This document shows positions 10,442 to 20,860 of a stretch of 64,000 nucleotides of DNA, piece by piece. The stretch comes from Armigeres subalbatus (Eukaryota; Arthropoda; Insecta; Diptera; Culicidae). Location of the stretch: contig NW_026942946.1 in assembly GCF_024139115.2 (NCBI RefSeq), positions 620,001-684,000 of the forward strand, given 5' to 3'. The notes beneath the pieces were generated by a model. It worked only from the letters and a program-made list of their open reading frames with translations. It searched no databases and was not told the origin of the DNA. How positions within the stretch are numbered: the first letter of the stretch is position 1; every line of letters starts with the position of its first letter. Position numbers and translations under genes: made by a program.

Positions 10442-12573
10442 ATGAGTAGCCGCTTTCTCAACTGTTGTAGGCCGTTTGATGGAAAAAAGTGTTCAAAAGA
10501 GTTACGAAATCTCACCGAAAGCACCATAGATAAACTGAAAGCGACTGGTTATGCTCCAATGTCCACATTGAATACAAATTTACGCATTTGCACGTCCTGC
10601 CGTCTAAACGTTGACAAAAGAGCAATCTGTATATCATCAGTTGAGCAGAGCGTAGGAAGTTCGAAAACGACAGCAACTGAGGAATTGCCAGATGTATCGA
10701 CAACAACTGAGGAATTACCAGAAGTATTAAGTGCTGAGAGCCTTGCCACCGTACCATCAGCGAAATCTGTTTCCAACAAATCAATCGGAAGATGAGTGTA
10801 TCCAAAAGGTCAACATCGAACGCTTTAACGAGGGCATAGCTGGGATAAAAGTGACTCCGATTAAATGGAGTAAGATGGACTACGTTTATTACCCGGAGAA
10901 AAATACCGTGAAATAAACGAAGCTGTACGAAGAAACCTCTTCAAATTAGGACCTGATGATGTGGAAAATACAGACTACGATGAGGTAATTATAAATATGA
11001 AGGAAAGGTTCTCGAATGCAGCCACGACAAGGAAAGAAAAATATTGATTTTGTCGATGCTGCCAAGTTCGTGGTCTATTCAGGATGCCATTGATGAGTTC
11101 AAAACCAATAGAAATACAGTAAAAGAGGCAAAACAATTGAAGAATAACTGTCTTTCAACCAAAATACTAGGTCTAGTACTGCATTAACAGATGAGACAAA
11201 AGAAATAGTAGTTCAATATTTTGAAGATGATGAAGTAAGTCGAGCTATGCCTGGTCAAAAAGATTATGTATCAGTAAAAAGATGGAAAGCGTCAAGCAAT
11301 CCAAAAACGATTAATGATGACGACTTTGAAAGAAGCGTACACACGCTTCAAGGAAATTCACGATAATATTAAAATAGGTTTTTCCTCATTTGCAAGCCTT
11401 CGGCCAAGGCAATGTAAGCTTCTTTCCAATTCAGGAACACATAATGTGTGTATGCACAACCCATGAGAATATTAATCTTATTTTACATAGTTTGAAAAGA
11501 ATCAATTTAACAAAGGATATTAAAATGTTAACTGGTAGTCTTTTGTGTGAAAATACAACATCAAATTGCTATCTACGATCTTGTTCGGATTGTCCAGATT
11601 CTTCATCATTGGAAAATACTTTATTCGCTGAGTTTGAAGAAAAATATATTGATCAGTTATCATTTGAGCAATGGGTGACCACGGATAGGTGTGACATAGA
11701 AACTATTGTAAAACCTGTAGATGAGTTTGTGTCATATTTTTGCTTGAAATTAGAAAGTTTAATCCCTCACGATTTCATTAAAACAGAACAATCCAGCTTT
11801 TTTAAAAATACGAAAATACATTTACAAAATGGTGAATTTTTAGTCATTTGTGATTTTTCTGAAAATTACAGCTTTGTATTGCAAGATGAAGTGCAGTCCC
11901 ATCACTGGAACGTACAACAAGCTACAATTCATCCATTCGTTATTTATTTTAATGGAAGTACGCAAATTGAACACTTAAGTTTTATTATAATTTCCGAAGA
12001 TTTAAGACACGATTCAGTATCCGTAAACTTGTTCATTGAAAAAATGATTAACTTTTTACGCGTTGATAAGCATAAAGAAGTCAAAAGATATATTTCATGT
12101 CTGATGGAGCAGCGTCGCAGTACAAAAATCGTAAGAATTTTTCGAGCCTATGTCAATTTAAATCAATGTACGGAATTGATGCAGAATGGCATTTTTGCTA
12201 CATCACATGGCAAAGGTCCTTGTGATGCTATTGGAGGAACAATAAAGCGCATGGCCACAAGAGCAAGTTTAGCCAAAGAACGTGAGCATCCAATTAAAAC
12301 TGCGAAAGAACTTTTGATTGGGCAAATCGTAGAAAAGAAAAAGATTTAACCAAATTATCATTTTGTTTTACTACTACTGAAGAGTACGAAATAAAGGCTT
12401 CAGAGCTCAGCGAGCAATTTAATAACGCGAAAACGATCCAAGGAACCCAAAAATTTCACTGTTTCATTCCATTGTCGGAAAATAAAATTAAAGCAAAACT
12501 ATACTCAAACTGTGCTGATAATAATTCAAAAGTGTTCGATATTTTAAAAAATTTGAATAAAAATAAATAATAA
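10442..12573 (+). pseudogene. DDE-type transposase, frameshifted (SHGKGPCD.IGG family)
   Basis: Coding starts at ATGAGTAGCCGC, giving MSSRFLNCCRPFDGKKCSKE and, near residue 50, ICTSCRLNVDK. These cysteine pairs suggest an N-terminal zinc-binding module. A Ser/Thr/Glu-rich linker follows. The frame is lost near 10790 and recovered in pieces. The long open part (11390-12349) carries VICDFSENYSFVLQDE, a likely first catalytic Asp, and ATSHGKGPCDAIGG near its C-terminus. Between these, SDGAASQYKNRKNF (about 12103-12145), a likely second catalytic Asp, lies in a shifted frame. Coding resemblance continues to the TAA at about 12570 (FHCFIPLSENK). I recognise the SHGKGPCD motif from uncharacterised transposase-like proteins of insects and cnidarians but cannot fix the superfamily. 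Several frameshifts make this copy inactive. Confidence 0.7.
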
Positions 12574-12796
12574 ATAAGTATTAATAAACTGTTTTCATGA
12601 TATCATAACCCATACCAAAATTCAAACCCAAAACTTTTAGAGTTTCTATAACAACATTGTGTAACTGCCACATTTAATTTAATACTTAGGATAATATTAA
12701 TTCATTTTTATTTATTTATACATATAATATTTATACATATAATATACATAATATCGATGAATACATAAATATGGAATATCATACAAACAACTTGTT

Positions 12797-13359
12797 TCTC
12801 ACGCAAGGCCCTTAACAATAAAATCAGCATCAAACTGCGATTCTTGAAAAAAAAAATACACGGAAAATTTTTTTTTGTTTACTATATGTGAAAATTGTGC
12901 AATGTTTGAAATGTCATAACTTTTTTGTTTATTAGTTTACCATCACCAAATTTTTATGGTAGATAGCTAATATAATGGACCGTTTTCCCTAAAAAATTTT
13001 GTTCGAAAAAAGATAGGGTTTTGAGATATTTGAGTTTTTGTGACAAAAATGATATTTTTAAAGGCAAAAATTTTTTTTTTACTGTGCACATTTTCTTAAG
13101 AATCACCATTTAGTTGTCTAACTTTGCTGAAAAAATCATAACAATCGAACATTCCGTTTTTGCTGTGCAGCTTTTTAAATATTTTTGAACCATTTTCACA
13201 TACACCCTTTTGAAAAGTTAGTCGTGACTCAATATGAAGATTTGATATCGAAAAATGACGATTTAGATGAAATTGAAAAACTGTGCAAAGTTTCAACTCA
13301 ATAGAAAATCATGAATTAAAAATTTTCTTAAATTTTGATGCTGTTGCTTGGAATCGCTC
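12797..13359 (+). repeat. right terminal inverted repeat, copy 1
   Basis: Complement of the left arm, ending GGAATCGCTC. The outermost part (GCATCAAAATTTAAGAAAAT when read inwards) is present in copy 2 but missing from the left arm of copy 1. Confidence 0.8.
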
Positions 13360-13599
13360 AAAAGTGTAATCGCGTGTGGGTGTTGATCAGCCTTAAGGCT
13401 TTTTCTGAAAAGCTCAGTAGCTTCTTTGCAAGCAGCTCGTAAGATTCTTTTTGAAAGGCTTCAAATCCTCTTACAAGAGAAATAATTAATATTGAGCGGC
13501 TTAGGGGAAAATGTTACAAGGTTGAAATACTTCAAATTTCCATTTACTTCCGCTATATCAAGAGGCTATTTTCAAGAGTCTTGGAAACAAAGGAAACCT
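13360..13599. repeat. diverged minisatellite border
   Basis: Contains degenerate versions of the 23-bp unit that follows (for example TTTTTGAAAGGCTTCAAATCCTC). It is either an old edge of the array or its source sequence. Confidence 0.4.
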
Positions 13600-14928
13600 C
13601 GGCAGGCTCCTTTCAAGAGGCTCGGAAGCATCCTTTCAAGCGGCTTCCGAGCCTCTTGAAAGGTGGCTTCCGAGCCTCTTGGAAGGAGGCTTCTGAGCTT
13701 CTTGGAAGGAGGCTTCCGAGCCTCTTGGAAGGAGGCTTCCGAGCCTCTTGGAAGGAGGCTTCCGAGCCTCTTGGAAGGAGGCTTCCGAGCCTCTTGGAAG
13801 GAGGCTTCCAGGCCTCTTGGAAGGAGGCTTCCGAGCCTCTTGGAAGGAGGCTTCCGAGCCTCTTGGAAGGAGGCTTCTGAGCCTCTTGGAAGGAGGCTTC
13901 CAGAGCCTCTTGAAAGGAGGCTTCTGAGCCTCTTGAAGAGGCTTCTGAGCCTCTTGAAAGGAGGCTTGAGGCCTCTTGAAGGAGGCCTGAGCCTCTTGAA
14001 AGGAGGATTCCACGTCTATTGAAAGGAGGCTTTCCGAGCCTCTTGAATGGAGGCTTCCGAGCCTCTTGAAAGGAGGCTTTCGTGCATCATGAAAGGAGGC
14101 TTCCGAGCCTCTTGAAAGGAGGCTTCCAGGCCTCTTGAAAGGAGGCTTCTGAGCCTCTTGAAAGGAGGCTTCCAGGCCTCTTGAAAGGAGGCTTCTGAGC
14201 CTCTTGAAAGGAGGCTTCTGGAGCCTCTTGAAAGGGAGGCTTCCTGAGCCTCTTGAAAGGAGGCTCTGAGCCTCTTGAAAGGAGGCTGGGGCCTCTTGAA
14301 AGGAGGCTTCTGAGTCTCTTGAAGGAGGCTTCCGAGCCTCTTGAAGGAGGCCTGAGCCTCTTGAAAGGAGGCTTCTGAGCCTCTTGAAGGAGGCTTCTGA
14401 GCCTCTTGAAAGGAGGCTTCTGAGCCTCTTGAAAGGAGGCTTCCGAGCCTCTTGAAAGGAGGCTTCTGAGGCCTCTTGAAAAAAGGCTTCTGAGCCTCCT
14501 TAAAGGTAGCTGCCGAACCTCTTGAAGGAAGCTTCCGAGCCACTCGAAGGAGGCTTCCGTGCCTCTTGAGAGGAGGCTTCTGAGCCTCTTGAAAGGAGGC
14601 TTCCGAGCCTCTTGAAAGGAGGCTTCCGAGCCTCTTGAAAGGAGGCTTCCGAGCCTCTTGAAAGGAGGCTCCCGAGCCTCTTGAAAGGAGGCTTCCGAGC
14701 CTCTTGAAAGGAGGCTTCCGAGCCGCTTGAAATGCTTTCGAGCCTCTTGAAATTAGGCTTTCGAGCCTCTTGAAAGTAGGCTTTCGAGCCCCTTTAAAGG
14801 AGGCTTTCGAGTCTCTTGAAAGGAGGCTTTCTAGCCTCTTGAAAGGAGGCTTCCGAGCCTCTTGGAAGATGGCTTCCAAGCATCTTGAAAGGAGGCTTCC
14901 AATCATCTTAAAAGGAAGCTTCACAGCC
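13600..14928. repeat. 23-bp hairpin minisatellite, array 1
   Basis: More than 50 head-to-tail copies of a unit close to AGGAGGCTTCCGAGCCTCTTGAA. Each unit contains GAGGCT-TCCG-AGCCTC, a 6-bp inverted repeat with a 4-base loop. Most changes fall in the loop (TCCG, TCTG, TCCAG) or are 1-3 base losses. The first part has GGAAGGAGG and later parts GAAAGGAGG, so subtypes are clustered. Long open frames on both strands come from the stop-free 23-bp unit, which repeats every 69 bases, and are not genes. A second array of the same unit is at 20860-22090. Confidence 0.9.
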
Positions 14929-15080
14929 TTATTTCAGTGGTGCTTTTATGCAGATGATTTTAAAAATTATTTGGACACAATTGATTGGAATAATAAGCTT
15001 TGCTTGATTAGTTTACGAGTTTTGTATTTTTTTTGTCTCCTTTGTACAGTTCCATAACGAACATAATATTTTTCCCTTGT

Positions 15081-15270
15081 CATAAGACGAGTTTGTACCT
15101 TCCCATTTAATTCCACCACTGGATTGTACCTTGACAGATACGTATTTCGACCTCAACAGTAAGGTCGCCTTCAGTGTCTCGTACTTGACTCAACTAATTG
15201 GAATCAACTAAAGTCGAGTCAAGTACGAGACACTGAAGACAACCCAGTATTCCAGTAAACTACTGAAACT
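15081..15270. mobile_element. palindromic 'TATTTCGACC' repeat, copy 1
   Basis: Contains CGTATTTCGACCTCAACAGT and TTCAGTGTCTCGTACTTGACTC, the latter repeated as a perfect 22-base complement (15170-15191 against 15216-15237) around a 24-base loop. Shares these words and 'CCATTTAATTCCACC' with copies at 24743-24904 and about 30880-31015. Outer boundaries are uncertain here. Confidence 0.6.
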
Positions 15271-15309
15271 GTTCAAGTTTTCGAAACTATAACTACTTCA
15301 TCATCTGGA

Positions 15310-15640
15310 GCTACTAATGATGCCATCAAAATACTTAAAGTGTAAATTTCTTATAATACATTTTTCTTCGTTTTTCCAGAGTGACATATAAGGATAAGCG
15401 TAATACTGATGCAACCTGTGGTTTATTCGCATCTTCCACGTACCGTCCGCCATTTGCACCCCACCATATATGACACGCAGCCCTTTGCTTTCGAAAACTC
15501 CAATTGCGCGTTGGTCCTTCACAAGCATCGTCCAGGTCTCGCGACAGTAGAGAACTCCCGGTCTAATAAGCGTTTTGTAGATAGTCAGTTTGATACTGTG
15601 GTAAACTCTATTTGATCGGAGTGTTTTGCGGAGTCCAAAG
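15310..15640 (-). pseudogene. RTE-like retrotransposon, C-terminal RT fragment
   Basis: The minus strand reads YKTLIRPGVLYCRETWTMLV, then VFESKGLRVIYGGVQMADGTWKMRINHRLH. This is the region after the polymerase core in RTE-like elements, matching in order YKTLIRPVVLYGHETWTML and VFERRVLRTIFGGVQEDGVW of the element at 56680-60109. The similarity is clear but this is another subfamily. The fragment has no flanking duplication that I can see and is dead. Confidence 0.65.
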
Positions 15641-18600
15641 TAGGTTTACATTTCTGAATTAGTTTTAAATTTCTCTGAGTGTATGGTTCCAGAACAAATT
15701 ATTGGATCATACCTCCAACATCTTGTTGGCGGAAATTTTCCCGTGGACAATTTTCCATCGCTGATAAGCGGCTCATACGGTTACTGCTCCTGGACTTCAT
15801 CTCATAGCTCCGATATTCACCCCACGAAAAACAAAGCTATGGAACAGACTTTGATTTGTTTCTTATTTTTGTGATTTTTTTCAGCAATAAGCATGCATGT
15901 TGGAAAAAAGCGACCAAATTGATGTATTTTTCTTTGTTTCGCAATGAGATGAATATATGTTCAGTGAAATGGAAACGGAACAGTTATCCTATCTTGCTTA
16001 TAAGCGTTCTTTCGGAAATAATCATTACGGTGAAAATCATGCATATCTTAACATATAAGGCATTGGGCTCTTCAATAATAAAAGAATAAAAGCAAACATA
16101 TACTTTGTGGATATAAAATGTCCACTTAGATTAAGGGTCATAATAAAATTCCAGCTTCCGTGAGCCGAACATTATCATTTGGCTAGTCTCGTCAAATTTA
16201 TACCACAGACCAACGCGTAATATTCTTGGTAGAGATCCTATTCTCGTCACAGGCTCAAACACCAGTGACGGCAACCATATTTGACAAGGGGTTGTTTATC
16301 TGTTCTCTGTGTTTCGACCAATATAAGAGCAAAGTCGATTCGGTATTGAGGCGAAAAACGGTAAACATCATCTCCGGGGAAGAGGGTTGCACCATCAAGC
16401 CAAGCAGCCTGACGACGACAGACTTCTTCAAGCAAAGCTCCTTCCCGACATCGTCATCGTCGTCTGTCGTCACACCGTTGTTGCTTTGATGGAGGAAATC
16501 ATCATGCTTGCGTTCAAAGAACTTCACTCATACAAACAAAATTCACCTTTTATGAAATCGAAAAACGGATGGGGCGGCTTCGGCGAACGGAAGTCGGAAA
16601 TTGCACGCGAAAGAAAAACACCAACACATCGGTTAGAATAGCGGTGTGTTGTGAAGATGGAAGGTGGGTGTACTTCAAAAGAAGCGAAATTATTGCTACT
16701 GTGTCGCAGTTTCGGTTCGTTTGGTTTCGGATGGGGCTAATGGCCGCAGTCAGTGCTGGCTGGGGTGGTCTTGAAAAATATGGGTTTCCAATTGTTCAAC
16801 TCAATTTCATTTGCCTTTTTGTTAGGAACATTCAAACATTCAGAATATTAAAAATATATAAAACTCCGTCAAGTTGGTACTGGCTTTTCTAGAATAAGAT
16901 CATTAAAACGAAGAATATTTGAGTATCAAACATTGTATTGTTGAAATTTGGCGATGGTTCTACTTGCTTCATGGAGACTATGAGGGTACTGCTTAAAATA
17001 AATTGGCGTTCAGTTGTAGAAAAGCTGGAAAGACATACGTTTTGAAGCTACGTGAATATTATTTGTAGGTAACAATTGAGGATGCTATTAAAAAAAAATT
17101 TGCGGCATCGCCAACGTCAAGTAGACAGTTTTAGATAGGATACAAATTGAAGAACCAATTGATACAATAAATTGCTGGTAAATGTAGTAATGCTAAGAAT
17201 CGAAAAGTTTGTTGGACACTTCTTCATATTTAGTTAAAGACTTGGAACTCATACACCGATCTGGCGCTTTTCAATTGCAGATTACTTAAATTCGATCTAT
17301 GACAAATCGTTTTATAGCGAACTTATCTAATCAGACAGTTTAGTGAATGAATGCAGAGAAAAATGTTAAGTCATTAATCGAAATCACTAATTATTCTCAA
17401 AACGGAATATAATGCAGCATGTATCGTACAGGTAACGCCGTATTCTTTTCTCCTGCCGGTGTGTTCTGTATGTCACATATACAAACGTGCCGAAATCTGA
17501 ACCGATTCTTTTGAACTGATAAAATCAAGTACTACCCAAAACGGAAAAGTTCATAACATTTATCATAATCATCACGAGTAACTTCTAATCACGTTCAGTT
17601 AATGTACGTGCCATCATCGATGTGCGGAGCCTCGGCCAAATCCCTTTCGTTACCTGTGCGATGTGGCGAGGTCTTCATTTTTCCACGAATGCCTCAGGGA
17701 TTTCCCATTCAAACATATGCGGATAGATTTCCAATCAACTGACTATACCCTCCCTCCAGCATGAGAAAGAGGATTTGCCAACAATCAGCCAAAGCTCCCT
17801 TGCCTTCACTATAGTTTGGTGTTTGTTCTTATTGCAGTCTGTGGGTGGTGGTGGGCGTGGTGCGATGGAGGTGATGGCACTGGGTCGCTTTGTCTGCTTG
17901 ACAGCATGACCGGAAAGCTTTGCACGCTGGGACTGCCGGACGGTTCCGGTACGAGGAGACGAAGACTTTGTGCAGACAGTCAGCGAGTCCTATGGCTGTG
18001 GGGAAAAGAATTTTGCTTTTTTTTTTCTGTAACGACAGGAATCGCACGGGCGTGCATTATGAATGAAGATTAGCGAGTCGCCATGGCGGTCGGTAAGGAC
18101 GAATGCGAACACGACGACGAAATCGACTATTTGAATCACTTTGCCGGAAGGAGTTGAGTAGAACGCACTGAGCCAGTCGGTGTCGCTCGAGAATTGAAAG
18201 GCTTGCATGCCGAAGCCGTCTGGCGGTGGAAATTCCTGGCAGGCGGGGCTCCTGAGGAAAGAAATTCATTTTTATTTTTCGATATCCTTTTGTTCGTCCT
18301 GAGGGGGAATATTCGTTTTTATTTTTCGTAGCTTTACAATCATCGGTTTTTGGTGGATCAACGTCGTATGGCGACAGCCGACATAGAATGCCGCCCCGCA
18401 ATAACGAGTTGAAAAGCTGTTGTGGATCGGAAAATGGGGCCTATACTGGCAAGTTGATTACAATAGACATTATAGACTGGCTTATCAGTTATTTACTTTG
18501 TGTTATTTTAGAGTATTGTTTCCATAGCAGTGATGATTATTAGCAATCTACATTGGATTGGGGTTGGGGTATAGTCAACATTGTCTAGACATTCTGACAT

Positions 18601-19110
18601 GGAAATTGGCTTCAATTCGTGTATCGTATCGTTTAGCAATTTATTCTTTTCTTTCATAGCACCATGTTCCATCTGATATAGGACGATTGGAGCAACACAC
18701 TACTCAACACGAAGATTGGACAGCTGCCGAGGACCTATGAATCCACATAAAGCATTACGCCCGGGTATCTGGCGCCCAATGACCTAAAATCGGTATTTCG
18801 CAGCAATCTTATCGTTCTAATCAATGCAAGTCAACGGATTTAGAATAATCGCTGGGTTCCTTTGGTTCTCGGCACTCTCATACTACCGCTGCCTCCTCGT
18901 TATCGATACTATTCTAATCATCACATTTTGATGTCTCTCTGCTAGTAGTTTTCGTAGGCGACGTGGTTGTTGAAACTCAACCGGCCATCGTTGAGTTGAG
19001 AGCGTGCAGCTTCAATGCAATCGCATGCCGTCTGCATCTGTTTGGTCAAGGCCTACCTACAACTGAACTGGCTTCATCCAGTTCTCGATCAAATGTGGAA
19101 AAGGGGTGAG
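15641..19110. other. unassigned, lower-repeat DNA
   Basis: About 3.5 kb without a recognisable mobile element. The parts at 16226-16640 and 17816-18400 are richer in GC and have overlapping frames on both strands. The most protein-like is the minus frame at 17990-18208, with SSDTDWLSAFYSTPSGK, but I recognise no family and see no confident splice sites. It could be host exon, untranslated region or intron. This is the most likely place in the window for host sequence. Confidence 0.35.
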
Positions 19111-19120
19111 GGTGGTCTCG

Positions 19121-19411
19121 GCCCTCCTTAGCCGTGCGGTTAGACGCGCGGCTACAAAGCAAGACCATGCTGAGGGTGGCTGGGTTCGATTCTCGGTGCC
19201 GGTCTAGACAATTTTCGGATTGGAAATTGTCTCGAATTCCCTGGGCATAAAAGTATCATCGTGTTAGCCTCATGATATACGAATGCAAAAATGGTAACTT
19301 GGCTTAGAAACCTCGCAGTTAATAACTGTGGAAGTGCTTAATGAATACTAAGCTGCGAGGCGGCTCTGTCCCAGTGTGGGAATGTAATGCCAATAAGAAG
19401 AAGAAGAAGAA
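19121..19411 (+). mobile_element. Feilai-type tRNA-derived SINE, full-length
   Basis: Starts GCCCTCCTTAGCCGTGCGGT with an RNA polymerase III A box (TAGCCGTGCGG), then a B box GGTTCGATTC at about 19173. A tRNA-unrelated body (ATAAAAGTATCATCG, GGTAACTTGGCTTAGAAACC) and a (GAA)n tail follow. Flanked by a perfect 9-base duplication GTGGTCTCG (19112-19120 and 19412-19420), so the boundaries are firm. The name Feilai is by recognition of the Aedes SINE. It would be transcribed by Pol III and mobilised by a LINE partner. Confidence 0.8.
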
Positions 19412-19459
19412 GTGGTCTCGAAAGTGACCGAATTTTGCATCTTACTTTTTTACTTATGG

Positions 19460-20860
19460 ATCCTGTGCACCTCCAGTGGTGCAAAGGGCCGACTTGCAGG
19501 ATCTCCATCCTGGGCGTTGCCCAGCTATCGCTATAACCTGTTGCCAGGTTAGATTTCAGTCGACTTCTTTTATTTCTTTATTGATACTTCGCCGTCAAGA
19601 GCCTCTGTGTCTGCCTCTGCTACGATGTGCTGCTGGGTTCCAGTCTAATGCTTTTTTACAGATTTCGTTTCCGCCCCTACATATAATGTGGCCGACCCCC
19701 ACTTCCGATCCCGAATTTCTGTTGCTATCGGCCTCTGGTGACAACGACGATGGAGCTCGTTGTTTGAGATCCAGTTGTGAGGCCACCAGGCCCGAATTAT
19801 ATACCACATTCATCTGTTAATGAACACCTGCAGCCTTTGAGTGTTCTCCCTGATGGACACCATGTTTCGCTTACGTATAACAACACAGATTTCATGGTAG
19901 AGTTGAAAATTCGTATTTTGGTGCGTTCACTTATCTGCCTGTTTTTCCAGATATTTCTTAAACTCGCAAAGGTAGCCCTTGCTTTCTAGATCCCTAGATC
20001 CGTGCGCCTATGTCGATCTTGGTACCGCCGTCTGATGCCATTTGGCTACCAAGATATTGGAAGCTTTTAACATTCTCCACTGGTTGCCCGGCTACTGTGA
20101 AACTGGAAGGGGTCTCCGTGTTTACATCCAACGATTTGGTTTTGTTGACGTTGATGACTAAACCCGCCGATGAGGAGCACTCGGCAAGGTCGTTGAGCTT
20201 ACTCTGCATATCAGAGCGCCGTTGCACGAGGAATACAACGTCATCAGCCAATTCGAAGTCGTTTAGGTGCTCCATGGTTATAGGCTGCCGTAACAGGCCG
20301 CGGTTGTGTTCACGGTCAATAGCACCTACCAGAATCTCGTCGATTACGATGAGGACCAGTAACGGTGATAGAATACATCCTTGCCTCACACCAGCTAAGA
20401 CCCGGATAGGGTCGGACAAGACCCCATTGCGCAGCACTCTACACGAAAAGGCCTCTTACTGTGCCTCGATGATGCCGATGATCTTCTCCTGAATCCGGGC
20501 TAGGAAAACATTGCATAGAACTTTTAGAACGGTACACAGCAACACAATGCCTCGCCAGTTACCGCATAGTCAGGTCACTCTTTTTGTGCACTTTCACTAA
20601 GATACCTTGCATCTAGCCGAACGGGAAAGTTGCGGTGTCCCAAATATTACGAAATAAATGATGCAGTAGTTGAGCGAATGTCATGGTGTCAGCTTTGAGC
20701 ATCTCAGCTGATATGCGATCGACCCCTGAGGCTTTATTCGATTTCATGCTTTGGATGGCTGTTTGAATCTCTAGCAGTGATGGAGCTCCGGTATTGACGC
20801 GTGTTATACGTCGGATCCTAGGCAGATCATGCCAAGATGGTGGTGGCCTGGCTGGCACTT
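19460..20860 (-). pseudogene. non-LTR retrotransposon reverse transcriptase, 5'-truncated
   Basis: The minus strand encodes, in order: IQSMKSNKASGVDRISAEML (RT entry, about 20700-20770); GVRQGCILSPLLVLIVIDEIL (RT block with RQG, about 20330-20395); LADDVVFLVQRRSDMQSKL (catalytic ADD, about 20200-20260); and FQYLGSQMASDGGTKIDIGARI (about 20000-20065). A degraded C-terminal tail follows with HIICRGGNEICKKALDWNP, HRSRGRHRGSWRRSINKEIK and WQQVIAIAG down to about 19470. The order is that of an RTE-like RT plus its tail. Frames change several times. On the 5' side the coding sequence stops at the minisatellite array, so endonuclease is absent. Confidence 0.75.

Larger units (their letters stand above)
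9434..13359 (+). mobile_element. long-inverted-repeat DNA transposon, copy 1
   Basis: About 3.9 kb bounded by inverted repeats of roughly 500 bp (left about 9434-9945, right about 12797-13359). Both arms contain, in opposite orientation, AAAACGGAATGTTCGATTGT, AACGGTCCATTATATTAGCT, CATCACCAAATTTTTATGG and GATTTTATTGTTAAGG. Both extreme ends carry GAGCGA reading inwards, but the left tip lacks about 45 bases present at the right tip. The interior encodes a decayed transposase. A second copy in the opposite orientation starts at 49293 and shares the same right tip, which supports the boundary. No clear target duplication was seen. Confidence 0.8.

Noticed and set aside
13581..14924. Open frames of 95-302 residues on both strands
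   Set aside because: Translation of the 23-bp minisatellite, with the same peptide repeating in every frame.
13600..14928. Regularly spaced direct repeats as a CRISPR array
   Set aside because: No unique spacers separate the repeats: units are head-to-tail, and the context is eukaryotic.
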